DNA of 64,000 nucleotides from Bilamarchaeum sp040758595 (GTDB lineage Archaea; Micrarchaeota; Micrarchaeia; Anstonellales; Bilamarchaeaceae), in NCBI GenBank assembly GCA_040758595.1, contig JBFLVJ010000005.1, positions 1 to 64,000 on the forward strand. Reading direction: 5' to 3'. Positions 22,292-29,090 of the stretch are shown here, one piece after another. The translations under genes were made by a program, and so were the position numbers. Position 1 is the first letter of the stretch. Every line of letters begins with the position of its first letter. Below the pieces are notes generated by a model. It worked only from the letters and a program-made list of their open reading frames with translations. It ran no database searches and was not told where the DNA came from.

Positions 22292-22422
22292 TCGGTCGAG
22301 ACCTCTTTGGCCACCGGCGGCCTCGCCTTGAGCAGTATCTTCGCCCCGCTGCTAGGGAACGCGAACTTGTCTCCGCTGAGGGCCACCGCGGCGCCGGTCT
22401 TAGGGTCTTTGTATTCTCCCAT
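22288..22422 (-). CDS. rpoP: RNA polymerase subunit Rpo12/RpoP homologue lacking zinc cysteines
   Basis: A 44-residue ORF whose ATG is at 22422. It reads MGEYKDPKTGAAVAL, then a short link, then FPSSGAKILLKARPPVAKEV. Archaeal Rpo12 has the pattern EYKCxxCGxxV...RCPYCGxKILxKxRPxVxKxVKAR. The skeleton, the glycines and the C-terminal KILxKxRPxVxKxV match, but all four zinc cysteines are replaced (D/T in the first pair; F/S in the second). It lies between L37Ae and the Brix-like gene, the usual place of rpoP, with an ATGA overlap to the next gene. It is too short for automated ORF listing. Identification rests on this alignment by eye plus gene order. Confidence 0.75.
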   Translation of the reverse strand: MGEYKDPKTGAAVALSGDKFAFPSSGAKILLKARPPVAKEVSTD

Positions 22423-22427
22423 CCCAA

Positions 22428-22670
22428 TCACTCTGACTTGGAGTATTCGCCGATGACACGCATGGCGATCTCGCCCGTCTCGCTCCTGAAGGAGTACGCC
22501 GCTCCGGCGAACCGGGCCTCGCAGGACCTGCATTCCCAGATGGCGTTGGCCTTGCGTGATAGCTTGAGCTTGCGACACTTCGGGCACTCGTACCTCTTTT
22601 TCTTGTTCTTTGTCGCCTTGTCGTGCAGTTTCCTGATGGAAGCACCGTATCTTGCGGTCTGCATTTTCAT
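22428..22670 (-). CDS. rpl37ae: Ribosomal protein L37Ae (eL43)
   Basis: An 80-residue zinc-ribbon ribosomal protein. ARYGASIRKLHDKATKNKK is the family start, then YECPKCRKLKLSRKANAIWE, CRSCEARFAGAAYSF. The four cysteines (CPKC, CRSC) are intact, in contrast to the neighbouring Rpo12 homologue. ATG at 22670 or two codons later (QTARYG). It follows Rrp42 after a 29-nt gap, as in most archaea. Confidence 0.93.
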   Translation of the reverse strand: MKMQTARYGASIRKLHDKATKNKKKRYECPKCRKLKLSRKANAIWECRSCEARFAGAAYSFRSETGEIAMRVIGEYSKSE

Positions 22671-22699
22671 TCCTCCTATAAATGGTAGTCAAGGGTGGT

Positions 22700-23497
22700 C
22701 TAATCTGAACCCTTGAGTATCCTCCTTATGTCGTTCCCTGTTTTAAAAGCTATGTCCATCGCCGAGATGAGCTCATCCTTGCTCACGGCGCCCTGGCGCT
22801 TCTGCATCGCGCAGACATGCTCCTCTGTGGTGCCGATAGTGAGAGAGGTCTCGGTGACGCGCTCCTCGTCTCGGCTCGGGTCCACGAGCCAGTGCGGACC
22901 GACCTTTATCATGGTGGTCGTCACCGGGAGCCTGCTTATCTCCAGGTTGCCGGTGTATTCGCCGCGAACTATCTTGGCGTCCTCTAACTTGGGGAGCTTT
23001 GTGTCAAGGAGCGCTGCCGTCGCCGCGATTGTCGCGGCATCGGTGTAGTTGCCCGCGTGATCCAGGACGTAGATGTCCATGAACAGGCCGAGCACCTTGT
23101 CCTCCTCGATGAAGAACTTCTTCACATCCACGCACTCCGCGCTCCGGATCGCCCTGTCGACGACCCTCGCCACTTCTATCGAGTGCTCGTTGGGCGGCCC
23201 TGGCTCGAATATCGGGGACGCCGCCGGGAGCAGCTCTGAGTTTGTCATGAGCACGCCCTCGGTGGGCCTGTCCGGGAAGGGCTTCAAGACGTCGAACTTG
23301 GTCGCCACCAGCACCTGGGTGTTCCCGATGCGGACGATCGCCGAACCTTCGGCTGTCTTTATCACGCCCCTCTGGATAGAGATAGGCCTGAACTCGTCGA
23401 ACTTCCTGCCGTCGAACCTCACTCCGGTATCCAGCGTGCTTCCCATGATGTCCCTTCGGACATGCGACATGATGATGTCTTTGACTTCGTCTCCCAT
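22700..23497 (-). CDS. rrp42: Exosome complex subunit Rrp42
   Basis: A 265-residue RNase PH-fold protein, the non-catalytic partner of Rrp41 in the archaeal exosome ring. It starts with RRDIMGSTLDTGVRFDGRKF and contains IQRGVIKTAEGSAIVRIGNT, LLPAASPIFEPGPPNEHSIE and VDRAIRSAECVDVKKF. Rrp42 lines the central pore and helps bind RNA. The Rrp41 gene ends 4 nt upstream (23502). Confidence 0.95.
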   Translation of the reverse strand: MGDEVKDIIMSHVRRDIMGSTLDTGVRFDGRKFDEFRPISIQRGVIKTAEGSAIVRIGNTQVLVATKFDVLKPFPDRPTEGVLMTNSELLPAASPIFEPGPPNEHSIEVARVVDRAIRSAECVDVKKFFIEEDKVLGLFMDIYVLDHAGNYTDAATIAATAALLDTKLPKLEDAKIVRGEYTGNLEISRLPVTTTMIKVGPHWLVDPSRDEERVTETSLTIGTTEEHVCAMQKRQGAVSKDELISAMDIAFKTGNDIRRILKGSD

Positions 23498-23501
23498 ATG
23501 A

Positions 23502-24245
23502 TCACCACTTGACCTCTTCCGGCTCCCCTTTCCTGTAGAAGCCCTTGAGCGCTTCTGCCTGGATCTCGTGGACCTTGTCGCAGCCGCTCTCGGCCATCTC
23601 TATGGCCTTTATCACTTCTTCCCTGGTCAGCATCCCATCCATCTGCACCAGCAGCAGTTTCCTGTCCCGGTGTGATATCGCCAGGGGCATGTCGGACTGG
23701 CCGAAGTTGTCCTCGATCTTGTTGAGGTCCAGGGCGAGCATCTCTCCAGCCTTGCCGACCGCGACCGCGCCCACCATGTCCTTCATGGGGATGCCGGCGT
23801 TCGCGAGGGCCACCGCTGCCGCGGTTATGGACGCGGTCCTGGTGCCGCCGTCTGCCTGGAGCACGTCTATGTAGACATCTATCTGGGTGTTGGGGAACTT
23901 CTCGGCCATCACCAGGTTCTCGAAGACCTCCCTGATGACCTTGGAGAGCTCGGTGCTCCTCCTCGAGGGTCCGCTCCTGCCGTGCTCCTCGAGCGAGGAG
24001 AACGGGGACATCATATACCTGCACTTTATCAGCGCATGGTAGGGGCTCGCTCCGTGCCTGGGGATGCACTCCCTCGGGCCGTATACCGCGCAGGTTATCT
24101 TGTTGCCGCCCCATTCCACGTAGGACGATCCGTCTGCCTGCGATATCACTCCGACCTCGATGCGCAGGTTCCTCAAGTCTTCAGGACCCCTGCCGTCGGT
24201 CCTCTTTCCATCAACGATGAGCTGTACGTCTCCGTTACCTCCCAT
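23502..24245 (-). CDS. rrp41: Exosome complex exonuclease Rrp41
   Basis: A 247-residue catalytic subunit, the phosphorolytic 3'-5' RNase of the exosome. Motifs: DGKRTDGRGPEDLRNLRIEV, GSSYVEWGGNKITCAVYGP, and the RNA/phosphate-binding arginine segment (RSGPSRRSTELSKVIREVFE). The C-terminal part has AADGGTRTASITAAAVALAN-like sequence; here LQADGGTRTASITAAAVALA. ATG 24245 gives the family N-terminus; the ORF extends 35 basic residues further without support. It overlaps the Rrp4 end by 11 nt. Confidence 0.95.
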   Translation of the reverse strand: MGGNGDVQLIVDGKRTDGRGPEDLRNLRIEVGVISQADGSSYVEWGGNKITCAVYGPRECIPRHGASPYHALIKCRYMMSPFSSLEEHGRSGPSRRSTELSKVIREVFENLVMAEKFPNTQIDVYIDVLQADGGTRTASITAAAVALANAGIPMKDMVGAVAVGKAGEMLALDLNKIEDNFGQSDMPLAISHRDRKLLLVQMDGMLTREEVIKAIEMAESGCDKVHEIQAEALKGFYRKGEPEEVKW

Positions 24246-24999
24246 ATCCTTCACCTTCCGAGTATGTTTCTTCACCTTCATTGTCCGATGCCATCTCTTC
24301 CGAGCCTTCGGCGCCGTAGCTTCCTTCGCCGCCGCGCCCTTCATCGCCATAGCTCTCTTCAGCGCCGTACTGCCCTGTGCGCTCCTGCGGCCTCAGTTTG
24401 CTGTGGCTCTTGAGGAACGCGGCCATCTCATCCGTCAGTCCGGATTTGTGGGCTTTGCGCTCGATCATCTCAATCGCCTTGAGCAGGAGGGGCATGTCGC
24501 TCCTCTCGCTTATCCAGACGAAGCCGTTGTTGCCGACCATGATGTCTCCGCCGGTGTAGTCCTTGAGCAGGGTTATCATGCTGCTCTTCTTGCCTATCAG
24601 GCGTGGCACCTTGGCCGAGGGGAACTCCACTATCTTGCCCTTCGGGAGCCTCCTCACTTCGCCGAGATCCACGTCGCCGACCTCGTTCACGGTCTTGACC
24701 CGGCATATCACGAAATCGCCGAGCTGTAGCGTCAGCCTCACATCCCTCGTGGGTATGAAACCGCCCTGGGGCAGGTTGAGGTCCACCTCATAGCCCGCGT
24801 GGCGCACATCGACCACCATCCCCACCACGACATCGCCCACCGTCGGGCGGTATCTGTTCTCGAGCGGGATGTAGCGTCCGTCGTTGTCCATCATGCCCAT
24901 GACCGCTGCGTAGGTGGCGGTCCCGTCGTAATACGTGTTCGGGGCATTCACCTTGCCTTCGGCGACCTTCTCGCCGGGCAACACAATCCTCTTGTCCAT
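24235..24999 (-). CDS. rrp4: Exosome RNA-binding cap subunit Rrp4
   Basis: A 254-residue cap protein. It has an N-terminal domain (DKRIVLPGEKVAEGKV), an S1 domain (PTVGDVVVGMVVDVRHAGYE through QGGFIPTRDVRLT) and a KH domain (VPRLIGKKSSMITLLKDYTG with the GxxG loop LIGKKSS). Rrp4 guides RNA into the Rrp41/42 ring. The C-terminal 40 residues (GAEESYGDEGRGGEGSYGAE and following) are an acidic, Gly/Glu/Tyr-rich repeat tail, unusual for the family. ATG 24999 was chosen over the ORF start at 25470, which would run through an intergenic repeat. Confidence 0.93.
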   Translation of the reverse strand: MDKRIVLPGEKVAEGKVNAPNTYYDGTATYAAVMGMMDNDGRYIPLENRYRPTVGDVVVGMVVDVRHAGYEVDLNLPQGGFIPTRDVRLTLQLGDFVICRVKTVNEVGDVDLGEVRRLPKGKIVEFPSAKVPRLIGKKSSMITLLKDYTGGDIMVGNNGFVWISERSDMPLLLKAIEMIERKAHKSGLTDEMAAFLKSHSKLRPQERTGQYGAEESYGDEGRGGEGSYGAEGSEEMASDNEGEETYSEGEGYGR

Positions 25000-25304
25000 T
25001 CCATTACCTCTTTCGCCCTGGCCTGATGGCTCGGGCTGTAGCGTTTTCAAAAACAGGAAGTAGCATATGCCATGTTCCTTTCTGTCTCTCAGTCGATTAC
25101 ATATGGAAACGAAAGTTTTATAAGCGGACATCCGCCGGGCAGCATCGGGCCGGAAACCCGCAGCAGCGCCTGGCAGACTGTGTGGGTCTCCAGTCTCCGG
25201 TTTCCGGTTCCGTGTCTTGGAACGGTGATTGCCACAGCCAAAACCAGACCGATCGAGCGGAACCCGAGACCGGGAACGGAGAACCCGATTCGACGGCCGG
25301 CGTA
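25000..25304. other. Intergenic stretch between SBDS and Rrp4 with repeat copy
   Basis: No gene is supported here. The stretch holds a long copy of the dispersed palindromic repeat (25183-25295) and an extra half-word, GGCCGGAAACCCGCAG (25148-25163). The minus-strand sequence AAAACTTTCG-TTTCCATATGTAATC near 25090-25115 is the most AT-rich part and may hold the Rrp4 promoter. Confidence 0.55.
25183..25295. repeat. Dispersed palindromic repeat, long intergenic copy
   Basis: GGGTCTCCAGTCTCCGGTTT and CCGGTTCCGTGTCTTGGAAC are answered on the other side by GCGGAACCCGAGACCGGGAAC and GGAGAACCCG around a central GATTGCCACAGCC region. It splits SBDS from the rest of the superoperon. Confidence 0.75.
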
Positions 25305-26000
25305 TCAGGAGGGCAATATCTTCGTCTCCACCTGGCCGCCGGTCTGCTTGTTCAGCTTGTCGTAGAACTCGCCCTGGAGCCCTGCGAAGATCTCCACGAC
25401 GACGACCAGGTCCCCGCTTGATAGCCACTGCTCCTTCTCTATGCCGTAGTTCTTGAGCGTCCCGTAGCACCTGTGGGCGAAGGCAGCCGGAACCTTTATC
25501 GCTATCTTCAGTTTCTCGAACTTCATGGGCAGTATGGGCCTCAATACCTTGACGACCTCTTCCATCTGCTCCCTCGGGTCCTTGAACGGATCCACGTGGA
25601 ACCTCGCCTGCTCCATGGCCTGCTCCAACCTGATTTGCGTGTGGGGGGCTTTCGTCCTCGGATCTATCGCTTCTCGGAGCAGGATGGCGAGTATCTGCTT
25701 GCGCTTCTCCTCCACCATCTTCCGCCTCTGCTCGGTGGTCAGCTGCACCTCCCCGTTCTTGACGATGAACTCGAGTATCTGCATGATGTCGGTAGTCCCG
25801 AATATCTTCTGGACGTCCGATGCTTTCGCCTTCTCGCCCTTCTTGGCGTCGGCATATATCTCCTCCGCCACCAGGACGTTCCTCAAATCCGGCTTCCGCT
25901 TCTCCATGTACGCGTAGATAGCGTCCGGATCCACATAGAGCTCGAATCTCTTGCCCTCCCTCTCATAGGATGCGATTATCGCGCGGTCGAGTGATACCAT
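25305..26000 (-). CDS. sbds: Ribosome maturation protein SBDS
   Basis: A 231-residue SBDS homologue. It starts VSLDRAIIASYEREGKRFEL and contains GEKAKASDVQKIFGTTDIMQ and EFIVKNGEVQLTTEQRRKMV in domain I. A helical domain II follows, then the ferredoxin-like domain III (ALKVPAAFAHRCYG-type; here KVPAAFAHRCYGTLKNYG). SBDS promotes release of aIF6 from 50S subunits. It is the first gene of the superoperon here; the proteasome alpha gene that often precedes it is absent. Confidence 0.95.
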   Translation of the reverse strand: MVSLDRAIIASYEREGKRFELYVDPDAIYAYMEKRKPDLRNVLVAEEIYADAKKGEKAKASDVQKIFGTTDIMQILEFIVKNGEVQLTTEQRRKMVEEKRKQILAILLREAIDPRTKAPHTQIRLEQAMEQARFHVDPFKDPREQMEEVVKVLRPILPMKFEKLKIAIKVPAAFAHRCYGTLKNYGIEKEQWLSSGDLVVVVEIFAGLQGEFYDKLNKQTGGQVETKILPS

Positions 26001-26030
26001 AAAACCAGCAGAACGCTTTGCTCAAATAAT

Positions 26031-26083
26031 CATTATAAGGATGCGCGCTCCGGGCCGCAGGATGTCAAAAGCTTTATATAGCA
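26031..26083. promoter_or_regulatory. Divergent promoters of SBDS and the DsbA-like gene
   Basis: CATTATAAG (26031-26039) reads CTTATAATG towards SBDS, about 33 nt from its ATG. CTTTATATAG (26073-26082) lies about 50 nt before the DsbA-like start, leaving room for the GAGGTGA ribosome-binding site at 26117-26123. Confidence 0.5.
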
Positions 26084-26127
26084 GGAGCGTAGAGGATTTT
26101 TCATACTTTTCCAGATGAGGTGATATA

Positions 26128-27036
26128 TTGTCAGATAACGCAAATTCAGTGACGGTCAGCAAAGACATGCTATATGGCGGCGCTATAGTCGTCCTGGCTG
26201 CTTTGCTCGTGCTGTCCACATTGACACAGGGCTTCGGCCTTGTGAAGGCACCCGTGACCGACTGCCCGCCATGCGACACCGACTGCCCGACCGATGGCCA
26301 GGGCAATGACAGCGGCACCGTCACTCCGCCTGCCGGAGTGCAGGCCATGACCGCACCGGAGCTGCTGGATCAGGCACCTGTGATGGGAAGCTCCACCAGT
26401 GGCGTGACCGTGGTGGAATTCTCGGACTACCAATGCCCGTTCTGCGGCCTCGCATACGGCTCCCCGTGGTCCTCTGATTACACCGCGCAGTATGGCGCGA
26501 TAATCGGCACCGTTAAGAAAGTGGAGACGGAGTATGCGGATACCGGCAAGGCGAACTTCGTCCACTACCCGGTCGCCTTCCTCGGGGAGGAGTCGTTCTT
26601 CGCTTCGGTGGCTTCCATGTGCGCTGATGAGCAGGGCAAGTACTGGGAGATGCACGATGCCATCTTCGACGCCCAAACGGCTGAGGAGAACAACGGCAAG
26701 TACTCCAAGGACAACCTGAAGCTCCTCGCGCAGGAGGTCGAAGGCCTGGACATGACGGCGTTCAACAGCTGCCTGGATTCAGACCGCACCCTCGGCCTTG
26801 TGCAGGATCTCACAGCCGACTGGGGGACTGCTTCGCGCGCCAACACCGGAAGCGCTGGCACGCCCACGTTCTACGTGCTGGTGGATTCTGCCAAGTTCAG
26901 CCAGGAGGATGTCTCTGCCGCAGCCGATGCAGGGGGATATGAATGGGGCCTGACCAGCGATGGCAAGACCTATGTCATTGTCGCCAGCCCGGCATACGCG
27001 AGCCTGAGCGCGACCCTGGATGCTCTGGTCTCCTGA
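26128..27036 (+). CDS. Membrane-anchored DsbA/thioredoxin-like oxidoreductase
   Basis: A 302-residue protein with an N-terminal membrane anchor (MLYGGAIVVLAALLVLSTL, residues about 14-32), a Cys/Pro-rich stalk (TDCPPCDTDCPTDGQ), and a DsbA_2-type thioredoxin fold. The active site is EFSDYQCPFCGLAYG, and the cis-Pro loop is AGTPTFYVLV. It should act outside the membrane to form or shuffle disulfides, useful for the cysteine-bearing secreted proteins in this window. The start codon is TTG at 26128 with a strong GAGGTGA four nucleotides upstream. Confidence 0.85.
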   Translation: MSDNANSVTVSKDMLYGGAIVVLAALLVLSTLTQGFGLVKAPVTDCPPCDTDCPTDGQGNDSGTVTPPAGVQAMTAPELLDQAPVMGSSTSGVTVVEFSDYQCPFCGLAYGSPWSSDYTAQYGAIIGTVKKVETEYADTGKANFVHYPVAFLGEESFFASVASMCADEQGKYWEMHDAIFDAQTAEENNGKYSKDNLKLLAQEVEGLDMTAFNSCLDSDRTLGLVQDLTADWGTASRANTGSAGTPTFYVLVDSAKFSQEDVSAAADAGGYEWGLTSDGKTYVIVASPAYASLSATLDALVS

Positions 27037-27068
27037 ATCTTCAATCTTTCTTTTTCGTTTCTCTTTTT

Positions 27069-27593
27069 CTAATCGGTTCCGAATCTCGCCAGCGCCGAGT
27101 ATTCCGGCCCGCCTGGCTTCAGTTCGCTCTTTATCAGGTGGAACTCTTTGGCCTCGAACTCGCCGAACGGCTCATCGCGGTGCTTCTGGAGGAATCCTTT
27201 TAGGTCGAGCTTCCGCTTCACCCTCGCGATGGTGAGATGTGCCGAGAACGGCTTGTCGTCCCCATAGCCGGAGAGCGCATCCATCACATCCTTGGCGAGC
27301 TTCTCCAATGCGCCCCCGCTCTCGCACCCGGCCCAGACCACACGGATGTGATGCTCGTCCGGGAACACCCCGACCCCTCTTAGTGAGCACCGGAAAGGAG
27401 CGAAGCTGATGGCTCTGAGCTTCTCTTCTATCTTCCCGGCCCCGCTCTCATCCGCCTCACCGATGAACTTCAATGTGAGGTGCATGTTCTCAGGCTTGAC
27501 AGGCACCAGGCCGTCCGCTCTTATCTCTCCGCAAAGCGCTGCCAGCTTCTCCCGCAGCTCTCCAGGCACCGGGACCGCCACGAAAAGTCTCAT
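27069..27593 (-). CDS. thpR: RNA 2',3'-cyclic phosphodiesterase
   Basis: A 174-residue 2H-phosphoesterase of the ThpR/LigT family. The two catalytic motifs are MHLTLKFIGE (first HxTx) and SAHLTIARVKRK (second HxTx). The start MRLFVAVPVPGELREKL is typical. These enzymes open 2',3'-cyclic phosphates at RNA ends and can ligate tRNA halves in vitro. It is divergent from the PmbA/TldE gene (31-nt gap) and fits with the intron-bearing tRNAs in this genome. Confidence 0.9.
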   Translation of the reverse strand: MRLFVAVPVPGELREKLAALCGEIRADGLVPVKPENMHLTLKFIGEADESGAGKIEEKLRAISFAPFRCSLRGVGVFPDEHHIRVVWAGCESGGALEKLAKDVMDALSGYGDDKPFSAHLTIARVKRKLDLKGFLQKHRDEPFGEFEAKEFHLIKSELKPGGPEYSALARFGTD

Positions 27594-27624
27594 GCTTTAT
27601 AATCTCCCCGGAGATTAAAAATGC

Positions 27625-28848
27625 ATGACCGAGCGGGAGATATACAGGGAGAGCACCAGGTCCGCGGACCTGACATTCACAGGAGGGGAGATCAAGATAA
27701 AGGAGTGCGATGTGTCCTCTGGTATCGGGGTGCGCACGCTTGATGAGAAGCGGCTCGGGTTCGCGTTCTGCCAGAGCGAAGAAGGCCTTGCAGAAGCGCT
27801 GGAGCACGCGAAAAAGACCGCGCGGTTCTCGGTCCGGAGCGGATTCTCTTTTCCTGGCAAAAAAGCCTTCAAGATGCCGGTCTTGTTCGATAAGGGCGTG
27901 GACCCGGACGACCTTTCATGGCTGCACTCGATGGTGAGGGAGCTGCGGGACGTCGCATCATACAAAGGCGGCAGGCCGCGCGTGATATGCCATGCGGACG
28001 TGAGCGAAGTGTCGCTCGAGAACAGCTCCGGATTCGAAGGGAGCTATCAGGAGAGCGGCGTCTCTGTGTTCGTGGAGTGCATGCACGGCGACGGCTATGG
28101 CATGTCTTTCTTCACTTCGCATAGCAGGCCCAAAGACATCGCTATCGAGGGCATCAAGGCCGCGGAGATGGCAGAGGCCACGCAGAGCGCAGGCAAACCC
28201 GAGGCCGGCAAGCACACGGTCGTGATGGAAGTGGAGGCCCTGGAGAACCTAATAGACACTCTCCTGCCCTCTTTCTCGGGCGACTGGAAGCGCAGGAAGA
28301 TAACCAAGGCCGAAGAAGGCAAGATGATGTTTTCAGAAAAGTTCTCGCTTTATGATGACGGGCTCGCTCCGGGTTCTGGGGCCCAGCCGTTCGATGACGA
28401 GGGGACGCCATCGGAGAGGAGGGCGCTGATAGAGAATGGGCAGGTGAGATCTTTCTTATATGATCGCGAGACCGCTGCGCTTGAGGGTGTCGAGAGGTCC
28501 GGGGCGTGCTCGCGGGACGGCTACGACTCGCCGCCGGGCATAGGCTCATCGAACCTTGTGGTGGGGCCGGGAGAGTGGAACGACCTGGGAGAGCTCGGCA
28601 GCCATATCGAAGTCCATTACGCGCACGGCTCGCACACCGCCAACCCGACCACGGGCGATATCGGTCTGGAAGTGAGCGCGGCGTTCATAGTGGAGAAGGG
28701 CGAGAAGAAACCTGTGAAGGGGTTCATGCTCAGCGGCAACGTGTTCGAGTGGCTCAACCGCATCGCCGGCATAGAGAAAAGGCAGAAGGTCTTCGGATCC
28801 TTCATCGCTCCCAGGATGGCCTTCAGTGAGGTCCAGGTCGTGGTTTAG
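27625..28848 (+). CDS. TldD/PmbA family protein, PmbA/TldE type
   Basis: A 407-residue member of the TldD/PmbA family, whose heterodimers are metalloproteases. Visible family segments are SGIGVRTLDEKRLGFAF near the N-terminus, PSFSGDWKRRKITKAEEGKM in the middle, and SSNLVVGPGEW and TGDIGLEVSAAFIVEKG near the C-terminus. The HExxxH metal motif of TldD is absent, so this is the partner (TldE) type. No tldD gene lies nearby, so the catalytic half must be elsewhere if it exists. Confidence 0.85.
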   Translation: MTEREIYRESTRSADLTFTGGEIKIKECDVSSGIGVRTLDEKRLGFAFCQSEEGLAEALEHAKKTARFSVRSGFSFPGKKAFKMPVLFDKGVDPDDLSWLHSMVRELRDVASYKGGRPRVICHADVSEVSLENSSGFEGSYQESGVSVFVECMHGDGYGMSFFTSHSRPKDIAIEGIKAAEMAEATQSAGKPEAGKHTVVMEVEALENLIDTLLPSFSGDWKRRKITKAEEGKMMFSEKFSLYDDGLAPGSGAQPFDDEGTPSERRALIENGQVRSFLYDRETAALEGVERSGACSRDGYDSPPGIGSSNLVVGPGEWNDLGELGSHIEVHYAHGSHTANPTTGDIGLEVSAAFIVEKGEKKPVKGFMLSGNVFEWLNRIAGIEKRQKVFGSFIAPRMAFSEVQVVV

Positions 28849-28870
28849 ATGGCTGAAGAGATTGTCGAGA

Positions 28871-28987
28871 ATGATGAGCATCCTTTCGCACAAGCGGCGG
28901 ATGAAACCGGGTTTCGTCAAGGAGATAGAAGGACGCGCCAAAGGGAATTTCGTCAAGGCCGAGAGTGTCGATTATGTCTTCGAGTGA
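28871..28987 (+). CDS. Possible 38-residue ORF, antitoxin tail-like remnant
   Basis: This short frame reads MMSILSHKRRMKPGFVKEIE and ends FVKAESVDYVFE. It resembles the C-terminal tail of VapB-like antitoxins (compare NPDFIKEIEERRKEYKKGKI in the antitoxin at 20001), but there is no toxin gene next to it. It may be the remains of an addiction module, or chance. A longer ORF in another frame (28849-29094) has no support. Confidence 0.25.
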   Translation: MMSILSHKRRMKPGFVKEIEGRAKGNFVKAESVDYVFE

Positions 28988-29057
28988 AAAATATCTACGC
29001 TTCTCGCAACACGATGACGCTTATTGATTTGTGCGGTCCAGATCGCAGTGTAGGGAA

Positions 29058-29068
29058 AGTAATTAATA
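29058..29068 (+). promoter_or_regulatory. TATA box of lonB
   Basis: AAGTAATTAATACC lies about 27 nt before the GTG at 29091, so the lonB mRNA may be leaderless with a GTG start. Confidence 0.45.
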
Positions 29069-29090
29069 CCTGGATTGCCGAGAGAATCCT

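Noticed and set aside
25000..25470. 157-codon extension of Rrp4
   Set aside because: It runs through the SBDS gene end and an intergenic repeat; Rrp4 begins at DKRIVLPGE.
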